In this document: positions 54,619 through 64,000 of the stretch, one piece after another
Layout: each line of letters opens with the position of its first letter
Position numbering within the stretch: position 1 is the stretch's first letter
From: Stentor coeruleus
Taxonomy: Eukaryota; Ciliophora; Heterotrichea; Heterotrichida; Stentoridae
Length of the DNA: 64,000 bases
Reading direction: 5' to 3'
Assembly (NCBI GenBank): GCA_001970955.1
Contig: MPUH01000335.1
Coordinates: 1 to 64,000 of the forward strand
Translations under genes and position numbers: made by a program
Notes under the pieces: generated by a model
Database searches by the model: none
The model's input: the letters and a program-made list of their open reading frames with translations, nothing else
What the model was told of the DNA's origin: nothing

Positions 54619-55533
54619 ATGGGCGAAGTTATCACATTACTAAAAGTAACCCTTGGACTATCTTTCAGAGTTCTTATCCGTGCCCCTTACACCCACTCAA
54701 AGCCTCATTTCAGTATCCTTCGATGCCTTTCAATCTATCTCAGACTGATTTTCTTAGTCTTATTCTTCAATCCAGACTTAAAACCAGAAACCTCTCTATA
54801 CAAAATCCTCAGCCCAGCCTGGCCTTTCTTATTCCCATATTACAAAATCCTAACATCTCTTCTCAGTGAAAACTCTCAAACAAGTTTTTGGGTATTAATT
54901 GGCCTAAACTTATCTCATATCATAATTTTCTTTATAGGTAAAATCATATACAATGGGGCAATCAAATTAAAAATCTCCCTTTATCTTATGGAACTTATTA
55001 TGCCAGATATGATTTTGTTTTTAGTCTACAACTTTATGGGTTTATCAACTTTTGAGTATTATTCTCAGAGTTTAGGGTTTTTTATAACTTTGTCTTTGTG
55101 TATTACTGTATGTATTGGTGGGCCTATTATTATTATGTTTGATATTGATGTTTATAAGACTGCTATGATGATGTTTGCTGGATTGAAAACTGTGAAAAAA
55201 GAATGGTGATTTTTATATAGGCATTATGTTATAAAAATACAAGAACTGTGTATTTTACTTTGTCATTACTTTTGTGCTTTATGGCTTAGAAGTCAGGATT
55301 ATTCGGTATAATTTATGTAGAGGTCTGTTATATTGGGAGTTTTAATGTTTGTGTTTATGAGGCTACAGAGAACGTATTGGCCTTATTTGTATAGGAATGA
55401 TAATTTGTTTATGGATAAAGCTTATTTAGCCCTGATTTTTATTTGTGCTATGGATTTTGATAGTTATTGGAATTTAATACTTTTTGCCCCGCTGGTTGGG
55501 TATTTTGAGAATAGAAGCCAAAAAAAAGATTAG
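54619..55533 (+). CDS. multi-pass membrane protein
   Basis: ATG at 54619. Two 15-nt introns join three pieces. Intron 55206-55220 turns KKEW-stop into KKEWHYVIKIQELC. Intron 55306-55320 joins RSQDYS to RSVILGVLMF. The joined protein has about 295 residues and at least six hydrophobic segments, with polar ends (MGEVITLLKV … FENRSQKKD). No family is recognised. Perhaps a small-solute or lipid-related membrane protein, but nothing in the sequence fixes it. Confidence 0.75.
55206..55220 (+). other. 15-nt intron with GTG donor
   Basis: GTGATTTTTATATAG. The third base is G instead of the usual A; A10 and AG are kept. It contains an in-frame TGA if retained. Confidence 0.8.
55306..55320 (+). other. 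15-nt intron
   Basis: GTATAATTTATGTAG, with A10. Joins two open hydrophobic stretches in one frame. Confidence 0.8.
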
Positions 55534-55803
55534 AATAGGTGATTTAATTTTTTTTAAGAGGTAATGAAATAAAAGTGTGTGGGAAATTTGAATGGGAAAA
55601 AATAGTAAGATATGGTTTTGTTGTTGGGAGGTTTGCTAGGGTGTTGTGTTTAGATAATTTATTTAGTTTTGTAAAAGGGAAAATTTTATGATGAAATAAA
55701 AGTTGCATGGTGGATTAGAATTAAAGATAAAAGTAAAGATTAGGGTTTATGGGATGTATTTAGTTATTATGTTATAATGTTTTGATCTGAAATATTAATT
55801 AAA

Positions 55804-56295
55804 ATGTCTCTAATCTCAATGGTTCTTTTTCTATATCTGCTCACTTTTGCATCTGGAATATTACTAGAATTCTATGTTGTCAGTGATACAACCTGTTGGA
55901 TTGTTGGACCTACAAGCTTAGGAAGTTATGCAATAATTTTATCATCGAACCCTGGGTGGTCTACAAAAATTCCTTTTGCTTATTGGATTTGGGATATTGA
56001 CGGCAATCTTAATTCAGGAAATGCAACTATTACAAAAAATTTCTATATAGCTGGGGCTATTAAAAGTGGAAGCTTATCTATAGCAGCAGATAATTATTTC
56101 ACCACTTACTTAAATGGAGAATATGCAAACTGTAAAGATACAACTGGGCTAACATATAAATTAAATTTGGGAAAAAACTGTGATGTGACTTCGTATCTAG
56201 TAACAGGATTTAATAAGCTAGATGTAGTAGTGAATAACGAAAGTTATGGTCCTGGCTCTTTGATGTTCAAGCTTACAGTTCTTTCAAATTACTAG
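55804..56295 (+). CDS. secreted small protein, beta-sandwich/lectin-like family, dispersed copy
   Basis: 163 residues with signal peptide MSLISMVLFLYLLTFASG (about 1-18). It has LLEFYVVSDTTCWIVGP, ITKNFYIAGAIKSGS, SIAADNYFTTYLNGEYANCKDTTG, KNCDVTSYLVTGFNKL and the end MFKLTVLSNY. The length and all three Cys agree with the cluster at 16-20 kb, 35 kb away and on the other strand. The NG in YLNGEYA, which is ND in the cluster, is nearer to the carbohydrate-binding beta-sandwich turn it resembles. No intron. Confidence 0.75.
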   Translation: MSLISMVLFLYLLTFASGILLEFYVVSDTTCWIVGPTSLGSYAIILSSNPGWSTKIPFAYWIWDIDGNLNSGNATITKNFYIAGAIKSGSLSIAADNYFTTYLNGEYANCKDTTGLTYKLNLGKNCDVTSYLVTGFNKLDVVVNNESYGPGSLMFKLTVLSNY

Positions 56296-57408
56296 GGTTT
56301 GATAGATAATTAGTTTAATGTTTAGTATTTTTGCTTTGTTGTAAGTTCTAAAGATCTAAAGTTTGCAGATATGGAAGATGTGAAAATATAAGTATGATAA
56401 TAACTTCTGTGTATGTTTACTTAAAATTAGAGGATTTTACCAGCAAGCTTAATATATTTCCCGGGTAGATATTTTTTCATTAGGTGTCCTACTGGGAAAT
56501 TGCTAAAAACTATTTCATCGACCTATCAATTAGTATTATAAAAGCTAAAATAATCTTAGAATCTATTACAATGATTTTTTGTTATATAAATATTGTAAAG
56601 TGCTTAATTGTAAGGTATTTTACACAAAATATTGTTTCTATCTAATGAAAAGCCCAAACTAATATTGCAAGAGCTCAATGAAAAGTCTAAAGCATAAAAA
56701 TCTAAAATCTCTTAAGTTTTCCTATAAACAACTTCCTTCAAACACCCCCACTGTCTTCATAAAAAGACTTTCAAATCAGAATTCACAATTCCCATATTTA
56801 TAAATAACTTTAAACAAATTACCTTATACCCTTCTAACTAATAATATTTTATTGATAAGATTAGATTTTTATATTCTTTGGGATGTCATTATATAAAGAT
56901 TTTGATACAGTTATATTGTAAATGATGAGAAATATGTGTTGTTTGTTGATATAAATTAGATAATGAATATTAATTCATTAGTGATTTTTATGCTAAAGTT
57001 ATCACCATGGTTCGTTTAATCATAAACTTATTTACAAAATGATAAATCTATGAGAGTATAAGTTACAATAAAGATTCAATATATAAATGAACACATAAAT
57101 AAAAAAAGTATAATACTAATATAGATTACTTGAAAATAGCTTAAACCTTAAATATACTAAATTTTTTTGAATTTAAATTGTAAGATGCACTTAAATGCTT
57201 TTTTTTGATTTTAACCCTTGATTTTTAATGTATCAAAGTTAAAATTCTATTCTAATTTCCTAATATTTTCATAACATTTTTATATCTCTACATCTAATAG
57301 AAAATTGATTTCTGTCTGGATTATTTCTTTAAGTAAATCAAAGTCTAAGTTGCTTGGAAGAATTCCTATTCTAAAGACAATGTAAGTTTATTTTTTTTCA
57401 CTACTTCT
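56296..57408. other. intergenic region
   Basis: AT-rich. No gene is seen. The end (57310-57405) resembles 57405-57480 (TTATTTCTTTAAGTAAATCAAAGTCTAAGTT against CTACTTCTTTAAGAAAATTTCAAAGTCAAGTT), a decayed local duplication. Confidence 0.45.
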
Positions 57409-57615
57409 TTAAGAAAATTTCAAAGTCAAGTTCTCTCCTTCCAATATTTCAATCCAGTTCTTTTCTGTATTTCTACTCTTGAACCTTTCAATTTTTAACA
57501 AATTATCTAATATTTCCACTGAATTGTCTCTATGATCCCAACAATCAATCACAAAATCAATTTTATGATTTATCAACTTCCCATAAGATTTCTTTAGTTT
57601 TATAGGTAATTTCAT
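57409..57615 (-). CDS. short hypothetical frame, doubtful
   Basis: 68 residues from an ATG at 57615 (MKLPIKLKKSYGK … FVIDCWDHRDNSVEILD). The composition is protein-like (W, C, D-rich middle) for such AT-rich DNA. However, it is short, lacks relatives here and may be the remnant of a longer gene, since a decayed duplicate of its end lies at 57310-57370. I keep it as a possibility only. Confidence 0.25.
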   Translation of the reverse strand: MKLPIKLKKSYGKLINHKIDFVIDCWDHRDNSVEILDNLLKIERFKSRNTEKNWIEILEGENLTLKFS

Positions 57616-58165
57616 GTATTCTTGCTAAGTAAATCTTCCTTATTCATAACTACTTTGATTTGAAAATTTTCCTTATAGTTTATGCTATGGTAATGTCTTA
57701 ATTTTTACTCATATAACAGTACTCCTAATTATGGATATATTTTTTTACATCTACTACTTCTATCATGTAAATTAAGTATCCCTTAACCAGATTTATAACA
57801 TCTACAACAACAGCATCTTCAATTACTAAAGTTTTACCTTTTAGGATGTTATTATTAATTTATATGTGTCTATTATTAATTAAAATATAATATACATAAT
57901 TTGGGTATAAAATTATTGTTGGGATTAAATAGATAGGTCAGAGATTAGTTTATCAACAAGAAATGCCTTTTTACAAATTTTTGATAAAAATTAAACAAAA
58001 CAGTATCCTATCTAAACTTAAAAATCGCTATAAACCCTATAAGCAAATAATCACTATTCATTACTCGAAAATACCAAATTAAAAATCGATTGTATTTTTA
58101 ATTCTCTCCACACCAGCAAGCTTAACCTTTTTCACTAAGTAGTTTATTTTTTAGCATTGCCGTCT
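57616..58165. other. intergenic region
   Basis: AT-rich, no feature seen. Confidence 0.4.
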
Positions 58166-58558
58166 ATGATGTATAAAACAATGTCAAAATCTCACCATCC
58201 AATTCAATATAAAATGTCGAAACTCGCTTTAAACCTCTCAAGCTTAGAAGATATCGAAGAAATTGAGCTTAACTCTTCAGTAGACTGCGAAGAAATCCTT
58301 AGAGAAACAGCTTTTAACGAACCATCCCCATTTCCAAAAAGTAGCCTTATTCAAACAATTCAAACAGAATTAGCTGTACTGAAAAATCAGCTTTCACAAT
58401 TAAACGTAAAGATCTCAAAAAACCTCGAAACAGTTGCATCAAAGCAAAAACAAAACACAGAAATACGATCTTTACTAAGAATTTACAATGACAAAAAAGA
58501 CGAATTTATTTCAACCAGCACAGCTTGCAACTGTACGCAAAGCTGCTTAATATATTAA
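58166..58558 (+). CDS. small coiled-coil hypothetical protein
   Basis: 130 residues from the ATG at 58166 (a second ATG follows at once). The middle is acidic (SSLEDIEEIELNSSVDCEEI) and a coiled coil lies at about 72-115 (LIQTIQTELAVLKNQLSQLNVKI). The tail is Cys-containing (ACNCTQSCLIY). No family is recognised. Its stop TAA (58556-58558) overlaps the stop of the convergent TTLL gene within the palindrome TTAA. Confidence 0.6.
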   Translation: MMYKTMSKSHHPIQYKMSKLALNLSSLEDIEEIELNSSVDCEEILRETAFNEPSPFPKSSLIQTIQTELAVLKNQLSQLNVKISKNLETVASKQKQNTEIRSLLRIYNDKKDEFISTSTACNCTQSCLIY

Positions 58559-60159
58559 ACTAATAATTCCCCTGGTTCTTTCAAACAAACTAAAAATTCC
58601 CACATATTCCCTTGTGGTAAATTTAACACCATAGAGGTCTTCAGTTGTGTTTTCTCAGTTGGAAACACTGTGTCAATCGTCAGCTCTAAAGCATCATCTA
58701 ACATTCTAGGAATAATCTGTTCTAATAATGGTGATGATAATTCAATACAAGGATTTGTATTTACTTCAATAAGCCAAGGTTTAAATAGTGAATCTATTAT
58801 AAAATCATATCCAAAAATTTCAAAGCAATTTGGTCGATTATGAGGATTAAGCTTTCCTTTAACTGCCATTAATGATATGATTATTTGTGTTTTCATTATT
58901 GAAATAATATTGCTTAGCTGAATATTACCGAAATACGTTTTAAGGTATTTTTTGAATTGTTTGAATGAAATTTGGTTACCAGATTCAAATTTTCCGTATT
59001 CTTTGCCATCTTTTTGGACTGCATTGTTGGTTAGATGGACGAATTTACTACTAAGTGAGTCAAGGGTAAAACTTTCAGAGGATGTTCTTAAGTAGCCTTG
59101 GGGGAAAAAGTAACAGTTTTCTAATTGGGTTATTAAGACCCAGACTCGGATATCAAATTTACGATTGTATATTAGAAGAGGCTTTTCTATGTATTTTTGA
59201 ATCACGTATGTGGTTGCATGACCAGGAGTTTTGTTTGAGGTTATTTCTTTTACTTCTTTTTCTAAAGTATCAATATCATCAAACACCATAATCCCTCTCC
59301 CTCTATTCAATCCAGCCGGTTTCATAATCCACACATTTCTACCAACATAATGAGTAGGTGGCCATTTCTTACTATAAGCATTAGTCATATAAAGCTTAAA
59401 GCAATGAAGTTGGCTATTAAAATTACATGACCTAAAATCAATAATAAATGTCATCGGCACCACATCCCAAATGGAAATCTTATTATTAGCACAAAACAAA
59501 GTAAGATTAGCAAAAAGCTTACTTTTATTACTAATCTCATGATGAAACTCCAAATGATTAACATATTGAGTATTATTCAATGCTTTAAGCTTTTCAAATT
59601 TTATATTTTGACTAGTTGGCATCCATATAAAATTAACTGAACTAGGCATTGTAAAATATCCTTCACTCCAACTACTTCTTAAATCTAACAAATTCTTAAT
59701 AAGTTCAGAATTATTCCCATTGTATATAAGAAACTTAAATTTCCCAATTTCTTCTTTTCTTTTAGCTTTTGGTAAGATAATCGAATTATCAATACAAGTT
59801 GATGATGAGCTTGTATTTGAATGAGATTTAAGGTTTTTATATAGAAAAAGCTCTGAAGTTTTAGTAAATCGAGAGAAAATTCGGGTTTTTAAAGGGGGTT
59901 TAGTAAAGTTAGGGATTTTTAAGAAGGATGATCCTAAAGTTGTTGTTGAGCTTTGGGTGTGGGTTGATTTTTGCAATAAAGGTTTCGGTTGATAGAGTTT
60001 TTTTGAACTTGATGTACAAGAGAATGTAGAGGTAAAGGTTTTTTGTATGTCTTTTTGGTTTTTGGACGTACGGCTGAGGCTTGGTTTTAGAGGGGAGGAG
60101 GATTTTTGCTTAAGCCGGTTTTTTCGGTGGAGTTTGTTTTTGGCTAAGAGAAGAGGCAT
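58555..60159 (-). CDS. tubulin tyrosine ligase-like (TTLL) enzyme
   Basis: 534 residues, ATG at 60159. A basic Ser/Thr-rich N-terminal 150 residues may bind microtubules. The ATP-grasp TTL domain spans about 215-515: WIMKPAGLNRGRGI, VIQKYIEKPLLIYNRKFDIRVWVLI, KFVHLTNNAVQK, FEIFGYDFIID and WLIEVNTNPCIE with the metal-binding E-x-N. TTLL enzymes add Glu or Gly chains (or Tyr) to tubulin tails in axonemes and the cortex. The K-P-A-x-x-x-R-G-R-G motif is of the glutamylase/glycylase kind, not of TTL proper, but the exact type cannot be read. Confidence 0.9.
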   Translation of the reverse strand: MPLLLAKNKLHRKNRLKQKSSSPLKPSLSRTSKNQKDIQKTFTSTFSCTSSSKKLYQPKPLLQKSTHTQSSTTTLGSSFLKIPNFTKPPLKTRIFSRFTKTSELFLYKNLKSHSNTSSSSTCIDNSIILPKAKRKEEIGKFKFLIYNGNNSELIKNLLDLRSSWSEGYFTMPSSVNFIWMPTSQNIKFEKLKALNNTQYVNHLEFHHEISNKSKLFANLTLFCANNKISIWDVVPMTFIIDFRSCNFNSQLHCFKLYMTNAYSKKWPPTHYVGRNVWIMKPAGLNRGRGIMVFDDIDTLEKEVKEITSNKTPGHATTYVIQKYIEKPLLIYNRKFDIRVWVLITQLENCYFFPQGYLRTSSESFTLDSLSSKFVHLTNNAVQKDGKEYGKFESGNQISFKQFKKYLKTYFGNIQLSNIISIMKTQIIISLMAVKGKLNPHNRPNCFEIFGYDFIIDSLFKPWLIEVNTNPCIELSSPLLEQIIPRMLDDALELTIDTVFPTEKTQLKTSMVLNLPQGNMWEFLVCLKEPGELLV

Positions 60160-60543
60160 TATTTTAAGATAATTAGATGATGTATTTTGAGAAGAGAAAA
60201 TAAAGGTTTTAAGTTTGGAGAGGTTTTGATGGGTGGAATTATATGGGAAAGCGGGGTAGGGAAGATGTTTAGATGAGATTGGGTTTTTTAAGAAATTATC
60301 AGAGTAGAAATAAGTTGGGTTGAAGCTGATAAGAATATGGATAAGGTTTATGTATAATTTTTGATAAGAAATGCGTGAAGTAATTAAAAAGAATTACTGG
60401 GTATAAAAAGAAGTAAAATATATTATAAACTCATAATATTTTAAGGACAATTAAATAAGATACTATTTTTCCTTTAATATATAAAAACTCATTAATATTC
60501 AATCTTAAAAAAAAAAGACATAAACCTATCTGAAACTAATATA
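60160..60543. other. divergent intergenic region
   Basis: 384 bp between the starts of the TTLL gene and the next gene. It should contain both promoters; no motif is recognised. Confidence 0.4.
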
Positions 60544-61839
60544 ATGGAATATCATAACGAAAACATCAATTTTTTACTAGAAACAAATGGGGTGAAAATT
60601 ATCCATAAAACCTCCGAGAAAAAAGGTTGTTTCGCTGAAAATATCCTAAACTCCAACGAAAGGAAGTTATGGCTTTCAGATCCAGGTTTTCCTCAAGAGC
60701 TTATCATTGATATCTCTGAAATGATTGAAAGGCCACAAAATTTCAAGTGTTTTGCTTGGCACTGTTGGCAGCCTTACAACTCCAACCCATCTCTTCTAGA
60801 GCTCTGGGTATCCAAAACAAGCAAAAAATGGGAAAAATGGGGTCAATTCTCAGGTTGTGTCAAAGGGGGAATAATCTACAACAACATAAGCCCATTATCC
60901 CAAGAATACAATTATCTAAAAATAATAATCAGAGAAACTTTCGGAGCTTCAAATACATACCTTAACCAAATTTACTTATTTGAAGAAAATCCACAAAAAC
61001 TATCAACAGAATATTCACAAGAAGATCCATTAGAAAACCCTGAACTTAATACATTTCTTANAAATCCACAAAAACTATCAACAGAATATTCACAAGAAGA
61101 TCCATTAGAAAACCCTGAACTTAATACATTTCTTAATTTATCACATCAATTACAAGCGAAATTTGATGAAAATATTCTTGATGATCATATAGACCTTAAA
61201 AGTAAACTTAAAACACAATTAGAAGAATTACAAGATGAAGTTAGAAGTATGTGTTCAGATAAAATTGATTCGCCAAGATCGATTCCTAGTAATTTTACTT
61301 CTCCGATACCAAAAATCCAGATTCCTAAAACACCAAAAGATAGTAAAACTGATGAAATATTCAAATTAAAAAAAGAAGTTAATTCATGGTCAACTTGTAT
61401 AAAAGATTTACAAAAAACTGTTGAAAGACTTGTTTATCAGGTTTCTGATTTACAAAAAACTGTATCGATAAGAGACCCTGTGATAGAATTACAGGCTTTT
61501 AAAGAGGAAATAATTGAAGAAATTAAAACTATTGAATTTGGAGCTTCGACAGCTAGAGAAAATTGTAATTTGGTTGAAAATTTTGAGATGATGCTTAAAG
61601 AGTTCATGAAAAACTGGGAAGAAAAAGTTTATCGGCCACAAATTAATGCACTTGCCCAAAGAGTGGAAAGGAAGTCTTTTGATAATAAAGAAGACCCTCA
61701 GGATATTATGAAAAAATTAAAAGAAAAAATCGCTTTGAAGAATGAGTTGGAGAAAAAGAAACAAAGACTTTCTGATAATGCGTTTTTGCCGTTAACTGAA
61801 GATAGGCTGAGATCACATTATAATACTAAACGATATTGA
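60544..61839 (+). CDS. discoidin-like N-terminus plus coiled-coil protein
   Basis: ATG at 60544. Residues about 15-150 have the pattern of an F5/8C-type (discoidin/galactose-binding-like) beta-sandwich: WLSDPGFPQELIIDIS, FAWHCWQPYNSNPSLLELWVS and LKIIIRETFGASNTYLNQIYLFEE. The rest is coiled coil (from about 185). Ciliary and centrosomal proteins combine such a domain with coiled coils, so that is one possible role. N at 61061 is flanked by a 73-bp duplication (60988-61060 and 61062-61134). It happens to keep the frame and adds about 25 false residues; the true length is near 405. Confidence 0.7.
   Translation: MEYHNENINFLLETNGVKIIHKTSEKKGCFAENILNSNERKLWLSDPGFPQELIIDISEMIERPQNFKCFAWHCWQPYNSNPSLLELWVSKTSKKWEKWGQFSGCVKGGIIYNNISPLSQEYNYLKIIIRETFGASNTYLNQIYLFEENPQKLSTEYSQEDPLENPELNTFLXNPQKLSTEYSQEDPLENPELNTFLNLSHQLQAKFDENILDDHIDLKSKLKTQLEELQDEVRSMCSDKIDSPRSIPSNFTSPIPKIQIPKTPKDSKTDEIFKLKKEVNSWSTCIKDLQKTVERLVYQVSDLQKTVSIRDPVIELQAFKEEIIEEIKTIEFGASTARENCNLVENFEMMLKEFMKNWEEKVYRPQINALAQRVERKSFDNKEDPQDIMKKLKEKIALKNELEKKKQRLSDNAFLPLTEDRLRSHYNTKRY
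61061..61061. other. assembly gap with flanking duplication
   Basis: A single N. 73 bp before it are repeated exactly after it. Confidence 0.9.
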
Positions 61840-61956
61840 TTTTATAAGAAAATACTTTTATAGTGGAATTTCAGTATTTGGAAAATCTGCTGTTTAAGCT
61901 TTTGTGTGAAATCCACTATATCTTATATGCATAAAATTCTATATAAAAAACTTATA

Positions 61957-62292
61957 CTAAATTACTGACTTGTGTCCACATGAGATGCATTCTAAAAACA
62001 CAGTCTCACCTTCATCTGCACTTCTAAGCTGACGTGATGTGTAATACATTTCTGGGGCATTACACCCAGGACAAGGCATTCTTACAATAGATCTCTCAAC
62101 ATTGATATGCTTTTGAACCCATGCTTTAGCCCCAGGGTATCTCTTTTCTACTGTCATTTCTAGTTCAGTCAAATTGTTTTCATGTTCACACCTTGCACAT
62201 TTGACGCTATCAAGAAGCAAATTTTTGCAGTTGAAGCAGAATTGTACTGGTGCGTTCTTATTTATCATTATATATAGATAATATTTATTCAT
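61957..62292 (-). CDS. RPA12: RNA polymerase I subunit A12.2-like
   Basis: 111 residues from ATG 62292, or 103 from the second ATG (MINKNAPVQFC), which gives the better match to the family start. The N-terminal zinc ribbon is CFNCKNLLLDSVKCARC. The C-terminal TFIIS-type ribbon is CPGCNAPEMYYTSRQLRSADEGETVFLECISCGH. The SADEGE acid pair is the catalytic hairpin that drives RNA cleavage in Pol I A12, Pol III C11 and TFIIS. RSADEGxTVF is typical of A12, while C11 usually has RSADEPMT. Size fits (about 110-125). It acts in the nucleolus on rRNA transcription, like the nucleolin homolog 40 kb away. Confidence 0.85.
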   Translation of the reverse strand: MNKYYLYIMINKNAPVQFCFNCKNLLLDSVKCARCEHENNLTELEMTVEKRYPGAKAWVQKHINVERSIVRMPCPGCNAPEMYYTSRQLRSADEGETVFLECISCGHKSVI

Positions 62293-62320
62293 TATCCAAG
62301 AGTTATTAGATAATAATAAT

Positions 62321-62932
62321 TCAAGTCTTGAAGTTTTTTAATAGCAACACTTGAACTTCCCTCAATCGATTTTGTATCGGAATTCTAGTCTTCCTCTGAC
62401 ATAAATGACTACTCATAACTCTTAAAGTTTTAATCCTATCATTAGGCGAAAGGCTATGCATAACAATCGTCCTTTCCAAATATTTTTGTGGAAACTTTTC
62501 AGATTTCCTCAATAGTTCATTCATTTTATTGATCTTAGTTTTATTGTTGACCAGAATCAATTTTTTAAATTTAGGTGTAAACGAATCTAATAAAACTCCA
62601 GATATTTTTTTATTATCATGAATCATACAACTTTTCTGAAGAGTTTTTGAAGAATCTCTAGCTTGAATACTACAAAGTCTAAAATTTTCATTATTTTTAT
62701 AATGGAGCATATTAGATGATGTTTTATTCATAAGTCCATGTGTTGTGTTAGAATATTTGATAGAATTTGTATTAAAAGTTTTTATATCAGGCTTTTTAGT
62801 TTTAGGTAAATTGTTCCAACCAGTTAGTTGTTCGTCTTTAGTAAAAGTTAATAAATGAGATGTTTCTGAAATGGTTGTATGATCTTTTTCTGTTAAAAGG
62901 CCTGTTATTGAACATAATTTTTTATTGTTCAT
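62321..62932 (-). CDS. hypothetical protein
   Basis: 203 residues from the ATG at 62932 (MNNKKLCSITGLL); the frame is open further upstream but without ATG. It is rich in Lys, Ser, Thr and Asn. The C-terminal third is basic (KFPQKYLERTIVMHSLSPNDRIKTLRVMSSHLCQRKTR). No domain or membrane segment is recognised. Only 28 bp separate its stop from the start of the RPA12-like gene downstream, a typical tight spacing here. Confidence 0.5.
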   Translation of the reverse strand: MNNKKLCSITGLLTEKDHTTISETSHLLTFTKDEQLTGWNNLPKTKKPDIKTFNTNSIKYSNTTHGLMNKTSSNMLHYKNNENFRLCSIQARDSSKTLQKSCMIHDNKKISGVLLDSFTPKFKKLILVNNKTKINKMNELLRKSEKFPQKYLERTIVMHSLSPNDRIKTLRVMSSHLCQRKTRIPIQNRLREVQVLLLKNFKT

Positions 62933-63147
62933 ATTTATTAGATTGTTAGATGAGGTTAATTTTTTGAGAAGACTGGTTGAGATAGAGAGGAAACTAATTG
63001 GGTTAAGGAATAGTGAAACAAAAAGTTTCAAGGATGAGAATAAGATAATATGATTGATTTTTGGTAATGGAGAATAATTTTAGGGTTTATTTAATTGAGT
63101 TTGATAAATATTTAAATCTACTAAATCAATCATATCAAGAACCAAAT

Positions 63148-64000
63148 CTAAGTATTTTCATCTTTATTTACAGCATTATCATGATCAATCATATTCCTAT
63201 CAAACTCTTCTATATACTTCTGCATTGATCCAAGCTTCAAAGTTTTTGCATTCATAATTTCTGGTGATTCCAACTCTGGGGTATGTTGAATATTAAGTAA
63301 ATTACTTAAAGCATTTCCTACTAGGGACGTTGCAATTTTCTCATAATTAAACATTTCTGATTCTCTTTTCATTGATAACGAAGTCCTTCTTTTAAGCCCA
63401 TTTTCTGTTTTTTTCATATTTTCAATCATTTGTTCAAGGTCAAAAACTCTTTTCCTTAAATTGTCTTCATTTTCTTGTAAAGTTATATTAAGGGATTCAG
63501 AAATTTGAATTCTTTCTTTAAGATTTACAATTTTTCCTTTAAGATTTTCTTTCATTTGTTTGAAATTCATACTTAATAATGATAGCTGGTTTTCATATTT
63601 TTTGCTTAGGATTTCTACACTTCTGTTAATAAGTAATGCATATGTTTTAAAGAGATCTAAAATCAACTCACCCTGTTCGTGGCAGCTAAAAGAAATTTGA
63701 GTTATAAGTTCTTTAAGAGTTGTGGCAATAACCCCTTTACACTCAGGAAACGCATTTTCTTTAATCTCACTATCAAAATACTTCATTTTCATAGTCTCAT
63801 ACCAAATCCTCAAATTACTCACATCCTGCCTTCCAGGAACAGAACTTTTCCTATTCCCGAATATTTTCCGCAAATTGACCATAGATTCATGACTCATCGC
63901 CACAGTATTTACAGCATATTTCTGCAATATATAAGGAAACAAATATGGATCTTCTTGACCTTTTTCACATAACTCCAATCTTTCAGAAGGGAAAATCGAT
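63148..64000 (-). CDS. coiled-coil protein, 5' end outside the window
   Basis: The frame is open from the window edge to the stop at 63148; no start can be fixed. The visible 283 residues begin SIFPSERLELCEKG. They contain a conserved-looking helical part (NLRIWYETMKMKYFDS … LKELITQISFSCHEQGELILDLFKTYALLINRS). A long coiled coil follows (KKYENQLSLLSMNFKQMKENLKGK … LEQMIENMKK). The pattern 'CHEQGELI' plus coiled coil recalls axonemal or flagella-associated proteins, but that is only an impression. Confidence 0.65.
   Translation of the reverse strand, partial: SIFPSERLELCEKGQEDPYLFPYILQKYAVNTVAMSHESMVNLRKIFGNRKSSVPGRQDVSNLRIWYETMKMKYFDSEIKENAFPECKGVIATTLKELITQISFSCHEQGELILDLFKTYALLINRSVEILSKKYENQLSLLSMNFKQMKENLKGKIVNLKERIQISESLNITLQENEDNLRKRVFDLEQMIENMKKTENGLKRRTSLSMKRESEMFNYEKIATSLVGNALSNLLNIQHTPELESPEIMNAKTLKLGSMQKYIEEFDRNMIDHDNAVNKDENT

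Noticed and set aside
1-64000. Transposons, viral elements, CRISPR arrays
   Set aside because: No transposase, reverse transcriptase, integrase, capsid or CRISPR pattern is seen. The periodic arrays at 3.5 and 9.4 kb lack the spacer/repeat structure of CRISPR.

Overview
The window looks like macronuclear DNA of a heterotrich ciliate close to Stentor. It is AT-rich with tightly packed genes. It uses all three standard stop codons. Its introns are 15 nt (sometimes 16 nt) and fit GTRNNNNNNANNNAG, with a fixed A at position 10 as the likely branch point. I could place ten such introns by restoring conserved protein frames in a CCA-adding enzyme (2), a SAC3/LENG8 protein (2), a multi-pass membrane protein (2) and two zinc-finger/coiled-coil paralogs (4). 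The organism name is an inference; the intron model is read from the sequence.

Region 1-16 kb is a local segmental duplication. It holds two long copies and three decayed fragments of a gene family with a Cys/His zinc-binding N-terminus, a coiled coil and a conserved C-terminal tail. It also holds one full and one truncated copy of an RBR-type E3 ubiquitin ligase. Each long family copy carries a 2.3-3.0 kb array made almost wholly of intron-like 15-mers, either abutted directly (AG|GT) or separated by 3 nt. These two arrays (3473-6424 and 9435-11783) are the most remarkable feature of the window: they look like chains of more than a hundred minimal introns inside one gene.

Region 16-21 kb is a cluster of small secreted proteins: two intact copies, one that has lost its ATG, and one relic. 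A dispersed fifth copy lies at 55.8 kb.

Region 21-33 kb is housekeeping: nucleolin-like protein, a small basic protein, LENG8/SAC3 protein, importin alpha, a B-box/kelch protein, CCA tRNA nucleotidyltransferase and coiled-coil proteins. Region 33-42 kb is gene-poor, with three small four-pass membrane proteins and a GC-richer candidate structured RNA near 41.0 kb.

Region 42-64 kb holds casein kinase 1, an ~8 kb gene for a giant IPT/TIG plus cysteine-rich multi-pass membrane protein, an SF-assemblin interrupted by a 58-bp insert, a C2H2 protein, membrane proteins, a tubulin tyrosine ligase-like enzyme, a discoidin-like/coiled-coil protein, an RNA polymerase I A12-like subunit and two further coiled-coil or unknown proteins. 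Several genes concern cilia and cortex (SF-assemblin, TTLL).

Ten single-N positions are each flanked by a direct duplication of the adjoining sequence. I read them as contig ends joined without merging their overlap, and they break several gene models artificially.
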